From Armatimonadota bacterium (GTDB lineage Bacteria; Armatimonadota; Fimbriimonadia; Fimbriimonadales; Fimbriimonadaceae): DNA of 61,806 nt. A program made the position numbers and the translations under genes. Shown here piece after piece: positions 15,804 to 23,883 of this stretch. Each line of letters starts with the position of its first letter. Within the stretch, counting starts at the first letter, position 1. The DNA is taken from contig JANYCU010000003.1 of the NCBI GenBank assembly GCA_025360125.1, positions 1-61,806 of the forward strand, in the 5' to 3' direction. Under the pieces are notes generated by a model. That model did not search any database, was not told the DNA's origin, and saw nothing but the letters and a program-made list of their open reading frames with translations.

Positions 15804-16487
15804 ATGCGACACATTGTAGCCATCGGTGGCGGCGGATTTAGTTCGGAGCCTGAGACTCTCGCGCTGGATCGATATATTTTGTCGCTGGTTTCGAAGCCAA
15901 AACCGAAGGTCTGTTTCATTCCAACCGCCTCGGCAGATAACCAGGGCTATATCGACCGATTTCACGAAGCTTACGGGCAGCAATTGGGCTGCGAAACCTC
16001 GCACTTGAGCCTCTACTGGCCCCACCGCCTCGATTTTGAGTCATACATGATGGAACAAGATGTGATTTACGTTGGTGGCGGGAACACCCGCAATTTGCTC
16101 GTGTTATGGCGAGATTGGGGCTTGGATACTGCGGTTCGAAAAGCCTATGAGAATGGTACGGTTTTGGCGGGGGTTAGCGCCGGGGCAAACTGTTGGTTCG
16201 ATGAGTTCAGCACGGACTCTATGGGGCCGCTGGCACCTTGGAAAGGATTGGGGTGGTTAAAAGGAAGCTACTGTCCGCACTATGACAGCGAGGAAGACCG
16301 TCGCCCTTCGCTGAAGCGCATGCTGGAGGCCAGGGAAATTGGGCCTGGACTGGCCTGCGAAGACCGGACGGCGGTTCATTTTGTGAATGAAGAGTTGCAT
16401 CGGTGCGTTTCATCGAATCCTGGCTCAGGCGTTTTTCGAGTGGATGTGAAGGGCGAGTTTGAATTGCCGACCGACATGATTGTCTAG
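15804..16487 (+). CDS. Peptidase S51 family (dipeptidase E-like)
   Basis: A 227-residue cytosolic serine peptidase of the S51 family (aspartyl dipeptidase PepE and cyanophycinase relatives). The nucleophile Ser125 is in GVSAGA, the S51 elbow. YVGGGNTRNLL (89-99) is the usual preceding turn, and IPTAS near residue 40 is also typical. PepE cleaves Asp-X dipeptides; a general short peptidase role is safer than a named substrate. A strong bidirectional terminator follows it. Confidence 0.85.
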   Translation: MRHIVAIGGGGFSSEPETLALDRYILSLVSKPKPKVCFIPTASADNQGYIDRFHEAYGQQLGCETSHLSLYWPHRLDFESYMMEQDVIYVGGGNTRNLLVLWRDWGLDTAVRKAYENGTVLAGVSAGANCWFDEFSTDSMGPLAPWKGLGWLKGSYCPHYDSEEDRRPSLKRMLEAREIGPGLACEDRTAVHFVNEELHRCVSSNPGSGVFRVDVKGEFELPTDMIV

Positions 16488-16527
16488 GGCATTCACTTTC
16501 CAGTTAGTCAAGCGAAAGCGAAAAAAA

Positions 16528-16568
16528 AAGAGTTCATTGTCGGGAGAACAATGAACTCTTTTTGTAAG
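16528..16568. terminator. Bidirectional Rho-independent terminator
   Basis: AAGAGTTCATTGT (16528-16540) pairs with ACAATGAACTCTT (16548-16560) around a CGGGAGA loop. A run of A precedes the stem and T-rich DNA follows it, so it can end both the S51 gene (plus) and typA (minus), which converge here. Confidence 0.9.
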
Positions 16569-16630
16569 AGAAATCCGGGCGGGACACTTTGAGGACTTCG
16601 TTCCAGCACATGGTAGTGCTTAATTGAATT

Positions 16631-16684
16631 TCAGCAAAGCAGGCTTTGCAGGCCAAAGCGATTGCAGGCAATCGCACTCCCAAA
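16631..16684 (-). repeat. REP-like double hairpin, dispersed copy 3
   Basis: Hairpins GCAAAGCAGGCTTTGC (16633-16648) and GCGATTGCAGGCAATCGC (16658-16675), followed by ACTCCC. The layout and spacing match the elements flanking the transposase at 47527-48051, but stem bases differ on both sides. It lies between the terminator and the end of typA. Confidence 0.8.
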
Positions 16685-16713
16685 GGAGCATCCGCCTGCA
16701 AAATACTCCGACC

Positions 16714-18546
16714 TTAGACAACAACTTCGCTTCGTCGTTCGGAGACCCGTCGTTCGGAGTGATCGAGGACCTTCTTTCGGAATCGGAGTTGCTTTGGCGT
16801 GACCTCGAGCAATTCGTCATCGCGGAGCCAAGACAAGGCTTGCTCTAGCGAGAAATCCTTATGTGGGTCGAGCGACGCGGTCTGCTCCGACGTGGCTGAT
16901 CGAATGTTGTTTGCGGCCTTTTCCTTGGTCGCATTAACGATCATGTCTTCGTCACGGCTACAGGCACCAACGATCATTCCGCTATAAAGGGCAGTTCCAA
17001 CCGGATAGAACAACATTCCTCGAACCATGACGTCCTCGTAAGCGTATCGTGTCAACTTACCGGTGTCTTTCGAGATGAGAGAACCCTGGACGCGGAAGGA
17101 GATTTCGCCTTTGTACGGCTTGTATCCGTCGTACAGCGAGCCGATGAGTCCCAAACCACGGGTGAGCGTGAGGAAGTTTGAACGGAAGCCAATGAGACCA
17201 CGAGTTGGAACGGAATATTCCAGCGAGTTCGTCCCGTTGTCGTTGGTTCTCATGTCCAATAGATCGCCCTTTCGGCGGCTCATTTCTTCCATGACTGCGC
17301 CAACCGCGTCTTCGGGGACTTCAAGCGTTGCCGCTTCGTTTGGCTCGAGAATCTTGTTGTTTTCGTCGCGCTTAAGAATAACCTGGGGTCGCGAAATCTG
17401 CATTTCGTAGCCTTCTCGTCGCATGGTTTCGATGAGGATTGCCAGTTGGAGCTCACCTCTTGCCTTTACTTTGACGGTGTCGGAAGCTGCGTCGGGGTCG
17501 ACTTTAATTGAAACCGAAACTGCTTCTTCTTTCAGGATTCGGTCGCGAATCTTGTGGATGGTGAGGAACTTGCCGCCATCTTTGCCCGCAAGTGGCGAGT
17601 TATTTGCATAGAAGTTCATCGACAAAGTGCTTGGTTCGACCTTGATTGCAGGCAGTGCCTCGCTTGTGTCGATGATGGCAATCGTGTCAGAAATAAGAAC
17701 GTTATCGAGTCCGGCAAGCATCGCGATTTCTCCGGCTGAAACCGACTCAACGTCCTTCAGGTCAATACCTTCGTAAGTCCAAAGTTTGCTGACATTAAAG
17801 GCTACTTTCTTAACAACATCTTCACGAATCATTTCGACGCGGTCGCCAACTTTGACGGTACCCCGGAGGACTTTTCCGCCGAACATACGTCCGAGATAGT
17901 CGCTGTAGTCAAGGTTGTTGACTTGAAGTCGGAACGGACCTTCCAGTTCGACCTTCGGCTCAGGGATGTGCTCAAGGATAGCTTCGAACAGCACTCGCAT
18001 ATCCATATCGTCATCGCCCGGATTTTTTCGAGCGTAACCGCCAATTCCTGATCCGTACAGAACGGGGAAGAAAAGAGCGTCTTCGTCGGCACCGAGGTCG
18101 ATGAAGAGATCGAGGGTCTTGTCGTAGGCGTACTCGGGACGTGAATTTTCGCGGTCAATTTTGTTGACAAAAACGATTGGTTTGAGTCCGTTTTGGAACG
18201 CCTTTTTGAGAACAAACCGCGTTTGGGGCATTGGCCCTTCGTTGGCGTCTACAACCAGAAGAACGCCGTCGACCATGCTCAGAACTCGCTCAACTTCGCC
18301 ACCGAAGTCGGCGTGGCCAGGAGTATCAACAATGTTAATTTTCGTATCGAGGTATTGGACAGACGCTACCTTGGACAAAATAGTGATGCCCTTTTCGCGT
18401 TCGAGATCGTTGCTATCCATGACACGAATGCCCATGTGCTGGTTCTCACGAAACGTTCCAGCTTGTTTAAAAATAGCGTCTACGAGGGTCGTCTTCCCGT
18501 GATCAACGTGCGCAATGATGCCTATATTCCGTATCTTGGGGGACAT
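16714..18546 (-). CDS. typA: Translational GTPase TypA/BipA
   Basis: A 610-residue ribosome-associated GTPase of the EF-G-like class, involved in ribosome assembly and stress responses. The GTPase motifs are HVDHGKT (13-19), DTPGH (74-78) and NKID (128-131), with the switch segment EREKGITI near 48-55. EF-G-like domains III and V and the TypA-specific C-terminal domain (GLIGFRSNFLTLTRG ... VTPKQLRFRKKVL) follow; length is normal. A TAAAAT hexamer 8 nt before the ATG suggests its own leaderless promoter although it lies 25 bases after yqgF on the same strand. Confidence 0.97.
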   Translation of the reverse strand: MSPKIRNIGIIAHVDHGKTTLVDAIFKQAGTFRENQHMGIRVMDSNDLEREKGITILSKVASVQYLDTKINIVDTPGHADFGGEVERVLSMVDGVLLVVDANEGPMPQTRFVLKKAFQNGLKPIVFVNKIDRENSRPEYAYDKTLDLFIDLGADEDALFFPVLYGSGIGGYARKNPGDDDMDMRVLFEAILEHIPEPKVELEGPFRLQVNNLDYSDYLGRMFGGKVLRGTVKVGDRVEMIREDVVKKVAFNVSKLWTYEGIDLKDVESVSAGEIAMLAGLDNVLISDTIAIIDTSEALPAIKVEPSTLSMNFYANNSPLAGKDGGKFLTIHKIRDRILKEEAVSVSIKVDPDAASDTVKVKARGELQLAILIETMRREGYEMQISRPQVILKRDENNKILEPNEAATLEVPEDAVGAVMEEMSRRKGDLLDMRTNDNGTNSLEYSVPTRGLIGFRSNFLTLTRGLGLIGSLYDGYKPYKGEISFRVQGSLISKDTGKLTRYAYEDVMVRGMLFYPVGTALYSGMIVGACSRDEDMIVNATKEKAANNIRSATSEQTASLDPHKDFSLEQALSWLRDDELLEVTPKQLRFRKKVLDHSERRVSERRSEVVV

Positions 18547-18554
18547 ATAGATTC

Positions 18555-18560
18555 ATTTTA
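18555..18560 (-). promoter_or_regulatory. -10 hexamer of typA, leaderless start
   Basis: TAAAAT on the minus strand lies 8 nt before the typA ATG at 18546, inside the end of yqgF's intergenic gap. Confidence 0.45.
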
Positions 18561-18571
18561 CCGTTTTTCGG

Positions 18572-18988
18572 TTACCCTTCACTCAGAACACGCTCCGCAA
18601 GCACCAGTGCAGCGTAGTCATCATAGGGCTCTTGGGGAGTCTGGAGAGTGGCTGGCCAGAGTTTTCTCCAACCTTTTCTGGGATTGTATTCCCAGTACCT
18701 TTCTCGGGCCTGAATCGTGGTTTCTTTCTCGTCAACGACGAGAATTCCCATGCTTGGAAGGTGGCGTCGGAGGTCGGTTTTGACTTTCTTTGATCCAGTC
18801 GAATCGCCGATGATCACGAGATGAAATTCTTCGATGATGTAGGCCTCGTGGAGTTTCACGATGACTGACTCGACGGGCACGACTTCGTGCCACAAAAGCT
18901 TGATCGACATATCTTCATCGCGTTGAACCAGGGCCATGCCGCACTTGGACGTGCCGGGGTCGATCGACAGAACGGTTTTCTTGGTCAT
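18572..18988 (-). CDS. YqgF/RuvX-like RNase H-fold nuclease
   Basis: A 138-residue RNase H-fold protein of the YqgF/RuvC-like type, a family linked to 16S rRNA 5'-end processing and resolvase-like activity. The first catalytic acid is Asp10 in SIDPGTSKCGMALV. IIGDST is the second strand region, Glu in VVDEKETT is a likely second acid, and DDYAALVLAERVL supplies the last. It is not the canonical YqgF (no standard RxxxxPxxLxxR loops are obvious), so a resolvase-like protein of unknown substrate is possible. It is the last gene of the lpt operon, overlapping DUF3084 by 4 bases; DUF3084 and YqgF-like genes are also neighbours in cyanobacteria. Confidence 0.75.
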   Translation of the reverse strand: MTKKTVLSIDPGTSKCGMALVQRDEDMSIKLLWHEVVPVESVIVKLHEAYIIEEFHLVIIGDSTGSKKVKTDLRRHLPSMGILVVDEKETTIQARERYWEYNPRKGWRKLWPATLQTPQEPYDDYAALVLAERVLSEG

Positions 18989-20538
18989 CGAACCTCAAGG
19001 GTGATTTCTAAGGGGTCGCCTGCTCTCGTGTCTTGTTTGGCGATGGCGACGAGGCGTGCTTGTCGGGGAACCGCTTTGACGCTGGCTACCGCGCCAAGCA
19101 GTTGATCCTGGGTGAACTCGCCGAACGATTCGCCGTCTTTTGCCTGAACCGGGATCATGTGGCGGACTCGGGCGCGGGTGTTGACGAAAGCGCGGAGGAA
19201 TTCGCGAATTGAGTTGAGGATTTCGATTTCGCTGGATCGGCCGTCGATTCGGGTTTCGGTGATGATTTCGCCCTTACGGAAAACGATGGGATTTGGTCCA
19301 AATTCGAGTCTGAGAACCACCGATTCATCGTCGAAGAAATTCATTCTGGCTCGGGCGATGATGAGGGTGTCCTGCGTCGATTTTCGTATTTCGTTTACGA
19401 AGTACTGTTCCGTTTCAGCTTCTGTTAGGATACGGCGGGTTTTGAGATCCGCAGACATAATTCCAGCCGAACCAGTGAAGAATTCATTGCCCGGCTTTGC
19501 GCCACCCGAAGATGCTACGGTTTTTGCCCTTCGGATAAGGGTTCGATAAATATCTTCGGCTTGGGTTTGAGAGGGCTTGGGGGGAATTGGCATCCGAGCC
19601 AATTCTTCTTCTCGAACAAAGGAAATTGCCTTGGTCCGATAGAATCGGTTGTTCTCGTCGATGGCGGACTGGGCAGCAGTTTGCGCTTCAGCCAACTTCC
19701 GAAGTACCTCGTCGTACTGAGCCGATGCCTCAATGAGAGCAGATTGGGCCTTTTTCGTATTGGCTTCGGCCGAGGTCTTTTGAGAACGCAAGGTATCGAT
19801 ATCTGTGCTGAGGGTTTTCACTTGCACAAGTAAAGTGTTCTTAGCCGTTTCAATTTCTTCGTTGGCTTTTTGAAGTTTCGAGTTCGTATTTGTCAGCTCA
19901 AGGTTTTTGGAACTTATTTGGCCATATTTGCCCACCGCATTTTTGAAATCCTCTTTGGCTTGCTTTAGCTGTTCCTGGTCCTTCGTCAATTGGGCATTAA
20001 TGGTAATCAATTGACCTTTGGCTACTTCATACTGACTTTTCGCCTTTGCTCTCTCCTGATTTGCTTGAATAACTTTTTGTTCAGCTTGTTTGACGGAAGA
20101 TTGAAGTTCGGCAAGCTTTTTCTTTTGCTGTTGAACTTTGACATCGCTCTGTTTCAGCAGTGCTTCATTTTGGGCGGTCGAACTTTGCAAGACCTTGTTG
20201 GAATTGGCCAACTTCGCGTTTTGGCGTTCACCTTCAACCAATTGAGAGTTGATCTTGCTGACTTCTTTGGATTTTTGCTCGAGGTCGCGAACGATTTCGC
20301 TTCCTTTTTGGAGCCAGGTTCGGAAGGTAGAGCTGACGGAATACAGCAGGGTCATCGTGATAATTGGAATCAACATTCCCGCGATGACGACGCTGATTCG
20401 GGCGACATATTTGGGTCGAATTCGCTTGATCGACAGCCTTTTCTTGCCAATTTTATAGCCGAGAATATCGGCGAGGTAGGCGGAATAACCGCCGATCGCG
20501 ATGACTAAAAGGACAAAGAAAAGTGATTGTGGATCCAA
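18985..20538 (-). CDS. DUF3084 membrane-anchored coiled-coil protein
   Basis: A 517-residue protein matching the DUF3084 family known mainly from cyanobacteria. Two N-terminal transmembrane segments (about 5-25 and 45-65) flank a basic loop (GKKRLSIKRIRPKYVARI). A long Gln/Lys/Ser-rich coiled coil covers about 85-300. The globular C-terminal domain carries the DUF3084 conserved region, ending in TFTQDQLLGAV-like and QDTRAGDPLEITLEV segments. Function unknown. It starts one base after lptF stops and overlaps yqgF, so it is co-expressed with lipopolysaccharide transport; a periplasmic structural role is inference. Confidence 0.85.
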   Translation of the reverse strand: MDPQSLFFVLLVIAIGGYSAYLADILGYKIGKKRLSIKRIRPKYVARISVVIAGMLIPIITMTLLYSVSSTFRTWLQKGSEIVRDLEQKSKEVSKINSQLVEGERQNAKLANSNKVLQSSTAQNEALLKQSDVKVQQQKKKLAELQSSVKQAEQKVIQANQERAKAKSQYEVAKGQLITINAQLTKDQEQLKQAKEDFKNAVGKYGQISSKNLELTNTNSKLQKANEEIETAKNTLLVQVKTLSTDIDTLRSQKTSAEANTKKAQSALIEASAQYDEVLRKLAEAQTAAQSAIDENNRFYRTKAISFVREEELARMPIPPKPSQTQAEDIYRTLIRRAKTVASSGGAKPGNEFFTGSAGIMSADLKTRRILTEAETEQYFVNEIRKSTQDTLIIARARMNFFDDESVVLRLEFGPNPIVFRKGEIITETRIDGRSSEIEILNSIREFLRAFVNTRARVRHMIPVQAKDGESFGEFTQDQLLGAVASVKAVPRQARLVAIAKQDTRAGDPLEITLEVR

Positions 20539-20539
20539 A

Positions 20540-21652
20540 TTATCCTGTGTTCCTTCGCCACATTATAACGACTGCTGCACCCAGTCCGAGAACAATTGGC
20601 GTGAAAGATGCGACGAATGGGGGAATTACACCGCCCATGGCCCATACATTCATGAAGTTTGCGAGGGTCATGTATGCGAACATGATGCCGACGGCAAGGG
20701 CAAATCCGGTGGCGGTTCCGGCCCGGTGGGACCGAATACCAAGGGCTGCACCAAGTACGCCGAACACCAGCGCGGCGAGTGGCACGGCGAATTTATTGCA
20801 CAGCCAATACTGCCGGTTTCGATACTGTTCAGGGGTGAGCGATTTGTCGATGTCAGCTTTCGCGAGTTCTTCTCGAAGTTCCGCGATCGTGAAATAGTCT
20901 GGATTTTTTCGTTCCTGGACTCCAATCTTTTCGGGTGGATCCTTCAGTTTCGGCAGTTGTCCGGGCCAGATATCGCCAGTTATTATTGTGAAATCTTTGT
21001 TATCTGCACTGAAGAGTTTTGCCGGGCCAATGATTCGCCATTCTTTGTTTGACTCGAAATGAAGTCCCTTTGCCTCAAGGTAGAGCGTTGGCTCTCCGTC
21101 GTTATCGAGAGCCTTGATCGTCACTCCGGTTAGCGTTCTATCGCCCAAATTGAAGTCTTTCGCCATGATCATGGCCTTCAGAACGTCGTTTTCGACGATC
21201 GGTTGAAACGTTGGGTGGGAGGTTTTCTTTTTCAGGCTTTTGGATGCGACATCGGTGAGACTTTCGAACTGCTTGACGGCATTGGGTACCAGGGTGTTGT
21301 TGAAATAAAACGTCAAGGCGGCGACGCCCAAGCTAAACAGGGCTGCTGGGCGAATAATTCGATAGATGCTGGCCCCACCAGCGCGGAGGGCGACGATCTC
21401 GGAGTCACCGGAAAGGCGACCGAAGGCGAGAAGCGCTCCAAGGAGGGTTGCCATCGCGAAGCCTTGAACCAAGATGGGCGGCATCATCAGGAGGGTGATT
21501 CTGATGATGAGAGGCACGGGAATTCCTTGAACGACATAGTCCGCGATTCGCCCTAAGTAGGTTGCGGCCAGTAGCAAAGAGGAAAACATGGCGACACCGA
21601 AGAGCCATGGTCCTAGCAACTCTCCTGCAATCAGCCGATCAATTTTTTTCAT
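20540..21652 (-). CDS. LptF/LptG-type permease
   Basis: A 370-residue inner-membrane subunit of the Lpt ABC transporter (YjgP/YjgQ family), which extracts lipopolysaccharide from the inner membrane. Three N-terminal transmembrane segments (about 15-35, 50-75, 98-118), a periplasmic beta-jellyroll domain (about 130-270) and three C-terminal segments are visible, the standard fold. Only one LptF/G gene is present in this operon, so either the permease is a homodimer or its partner is encoded elsewhere. The start overlaps the end of lptB by 14 bases. Confidence 0.92.
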   Translation of the reverse strand: MKKIDRLIAGELLGPWLFGVAMFSSLLLAATYLGRIADYVVQGIPVPLIIRITLLMMPPILVQGFAMATLLGALLAFGRLSGDSEIVALRAGGASIYRIIRPAALFSLGVAALTFYFNNTLVPNAVKQFESLTDVASKSLKKKTSHPTFQPIVENDVLKAMIMAKDFNLGDRTLTGVTIKALDNDGEPTLYLEAKGLHFESNKEWRIIGPAKLFSADNKDFTIITGDIWPGQLPKLKDPPEKIGVQERKNPDYFTIAELREELAKADIDKSLTPEQYRNRQYWLCNKFAVPLAALVFGVLGAALGIRSHRAGTATGFALAVGIMFAYMTLANFMNVWAMGGVIPPFVASFTPIVLGLGAAVVIMWRRNTG

Positions 21653-22385
21653 TGCCTTCGAATAAATCTGTTCCGAACTGGTGCCCCAAGTAAAGCTTGC
21701 GGACTTGAGGGTTGTCGGAGATTTCTTTGCTCGTGCCTTCGGCTACGATTTTGCCGTCGATGAGGATGTAATTTCGGTCGGTGATGCGGAGGGTAGCGGC
21801 AACGTTGTGATCGGTGATGAGAATTCCGATTCCTCGGCTTCGAAGTTTAAATAGGATTTCTTGTATTTCTTCGATGGTTACGGGGTCGATTCCCGTAAAC
21901 GGTTCATCGAGGAGGATGAACATGGGCTCGGTTGCCATTGCCCGTGCAATTTCAACTCGTCGGCGTTCGCCGCCCGAAAGGACTCCCGCAACTGAATCGA
22001 GTCGACTCGTAATATGCAGTTCTTCGGCTAATTCGTCGACTTTGGCTCGTTGCTCTTTTTTCGATTTACCCGCAAGTTCGAGGACCAATAATAGGTTGTC
22101 GCGAACGGACAGTTTTCGAAAGACAGAGGTCTCCTGGGGAAGGTATCCGACACCCGCTCGGGCGCGTTTAAACATTGGCCACTTAGTGATCTCTTTGTCA
22201 TCGAGAAAAACCTTTCCGTCATCGGGTTTGACGAGGCCGACGGTCATATAGAATGAAGTCGTTTTGCCAGCGCCGTTTGGGCCCAGGAGTCCGACGATTT
22301 CGCCCGTATTGACGGTGAATGAAACGCCATTCACGACTTTGCGGCCCTTGTAAGATTTTTGAAGATTCTCCGCGATTATCTTCAA
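21639..22385 (-). CDS. lptB: LPS transport ATPase
   Basis: The 248-residue ATPase powers the Lpt lipopolysaccharide transporter in the cytoplasm. Walker A is GPNGAGKTT (35-43), the signature is LSGGERRRVEIARA, Walker B is FILLDEPFTGIDP and the switch His is in ITDHNV. The stretch LPQETSVFRKLSV is diagnostic of LptB. It overlaps lptA by four bases (ATGA) and lptF by fourteen, consistent with coupled translation. Confidence 0.95.
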   Translation of the reverse strand: MKIIAENLQKSYKGRKVVNGVSFTVNTGEIVGLLGPNGAGKTTSFYMTVGLVKPDDGKVFLDDKEITKWPMFKRARAGVGYLPQETSVFRKLSVRDNLLLVLELAGKSKKEQRAKVDELAEELHITSRLDSVAGVLSGGERRRVEIARAMATEPMFILLDEPFTGIDPVTIEEIQEILFKLRSRGIGILITDHNVAATLRITDRNYILIDGKIVAEGTSKEISDNPQVRKLYLGHQFGTDLFEGNEKN

Positions 22386-23311
22386 GCTCCACCGTTCTTT
22401 TTCTTAGATTTTTCGTCGACTTTCTTTGGAGTGTCGCCTCGGTAAACCGTGCTTTTCACTTGCTTACCTTGGGGAGCGATGAATTTTAGTTTTATGATTT
22501 CATTCTTCTTGTTGAGTTCAAGAACAAGGCGGTCTCCACCTTCGACGGTTGCTACTTCACCGGTTGCATCGACATTTTGGAGTTCGAGATTTCCTTCGAG
22601 AGTTACTTCGGGATTTTTTGAGTCGCCGCTAATGGTGTATCGCATTTGGTCGGCCCTTGCGGTTACCTTTTGAAGCTTTTCGCCATCGGCGTCCCGAATG
22701 AGTTGAACTCCGGTCATATGGATTGGGCCATGAACGATGGCGGTTTGGATTTCGGAAGTCTCTTTCTTCTTATCATCGATTACTGTTTTGAACGTGATGG
22801 TTGCTGATTTTGAGGTCGTGGTCATCGTTGAGTTGGTTTTATTTGGCGTTTTGCTCCCGTCTTTTTTAGTGGTCGTGCCGTCGGACGTACCTTCGAACGA
22901 CACTTTGACATCGCCATTGATTGTGATTTCCTTGAGCGAATCTTTGATATCGTAGTCGGCGCTACTTCCAGTTGCGTCTACCGAGCTAGCTTTTCCTTTT
23001 TGGGTGAAGTGAATTCCTTCGGTCATTCGAACCTTATCGACTTCGGTTACTGCGTTCTTTTTAAAGAAGATCCCAGTCGCTTTGCCGCAGGTCATGATGG
23101 TTTCGGCACCTTCGATTGCGCGTTGAATTTGGACGTTTCCGGTTAATTCGAAGCTTCCTGGGGCAGTTGGCCCGTTTCCGGGAATGAGGAACCCCTGGTT
23201 GCCTTGAATCGTCACCTTTGGATTTTTCGCGTTATCTCGAAAGATGATCGGCTTTTGGGCCACTGCCAGCGAAAAGAGGCTGAGGAGGACGATGAGTTGG
23301 AGACGTTTCAT
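22382..23311 (-). CDS. lptA: LptA-like periplasmic LPS carrier
   Basis: A 309-residue exported protein of the OstA/LptA superfamily, which bridges inner and outer membranes during lipopolysaccharide transport. An N-terminal signal peptide (MKRLQLIVLLSLFSLAVAQ) is followed by repetitive beta strands typical of the jellyroll (FELTGNVQIQRAIEGAETIMTCGKA, ADYDIKDSLKEITINGDVKVSFEG, MRYTISGDSKNPEVTLEGNL). It is longer than E. coli LptA (about 185 residues), with a Thr/Lys-rich insertion near 155-180. Position between lptC and lptB supports the assignment. Confidence 0.88.
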   Translation of the reverse strand: MKRLQLIVLLSLFSLAVAQKPIIFRDNAKNPKVTIQGNQGFLIPGNGPTAPGSFELTGNVQIQRAIEGAETIMTCGKATGIFFKKNAVTEVDKVRMTEGIHFTQKGKASSVDATGSSADYDIKDSLKEITINGDVKVSFEGTSDGTTTKKDGSKTPNKTNSTMTTTSKSATITFKTVIDDKKKETSEIQTAIVHGPIHMTGVQLIRDADGEKLQKVTARADQMRYTISGDSKNPEVTLEGNLELQNVDATGEVATVEGGDRLVLELNKKNEIIKLKFIAPQGKQVKSTVYRGDTPKKVDEKSKKKNGGA

Positions 23312-23883
23312 TTCTTAAAATATTCTTTGGAAGAGGCGACTTTTGAGAGATCGGAATTGGTGTAAAGTGCATCAACGGGCCCTACGACACCGCTTTCGCT
23401 AACGAGAGTTACCTCTCCACTAGCCTTAAACAGTTTTAAGTCTGCCAACCATTCCACCTTTTTTGCTGCTAACTCCGTTTTTGATCGTTTCGAGGTGACA
23501 ATAATGCCGCCATCTAATATAAGACGATTGACAGCCTTATCTGCCTCAGCATGATCGGCAAAGAATGTACTGGCGATCTCACCTTTTTCATACGCTTCGC
23601 CTTTTACCTTGAACATGAAGCCAGATTGCTTTCCATTGACGATGGCAATATTGGCACTTTGCCAACTGATGTGCCACTGTGTTTCGCGTGTCTGATTACC
23701 TTTGGGGCCAACAAACTCCGTTCGTGTATCTTCGGCGGGGCCGATGGCGACGGCAAATGGCTCGGCTTTCTTGGTGTTTGCCGGGGCATTATTGGATGCA
23801 GAATTGTTTGAAGCTTCCGGTTTGTGTTTAGCACACCCGGTCAGAACCGCGGCAATCATGAGCGCTGAGGCAATTGTGCGGAT
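23308..23883 (-). CDS. lptC: LptC-like lipoprotein, probable AUC start
   Basis: The product anchors or guides the periplasmic Lpt bridge. The first ATG in frame (23859) would leave only eight residues before the lipobox Cys, too short for a signal. Starting at the AUC codon 23883-23881 gives MRTIASALMIAAVLTGC, a proper lipoprotein signal with Arg2, a hydrophobic core and lipobox LTGC, and a strong GAGGAGGG Shine-Dalgarno lies five to six bases upstream. The mature part has an Asn/Ser/Ala linker, then LptC-type strands (YEKGEIASTFFADHAEADKAVNRLILDGGIIVTSK). The protein is 191 residues with the AUC start. It overlaps rlmN and, by four bases, lptA. The family assignment rests on fold pattern and operon position. 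Confidence 0.75.
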   Translation of the reverse strand: MRTIASALMIAAVLTGCAKHKPEASNNSASNNAPANTKKAEPFAVAIGPAEDTRTEFVGPKGNQTRETQWHISWQSANIAIVNGKQSGFMFKVKGEAYEKGEIASTFFADHAEADKAVNRLILDGGIIVTSKRSKTELAAKKVEWLADLKLFKASGEVTLVSESGVVGPVDALYTNSDLSKVASSKEYFKK

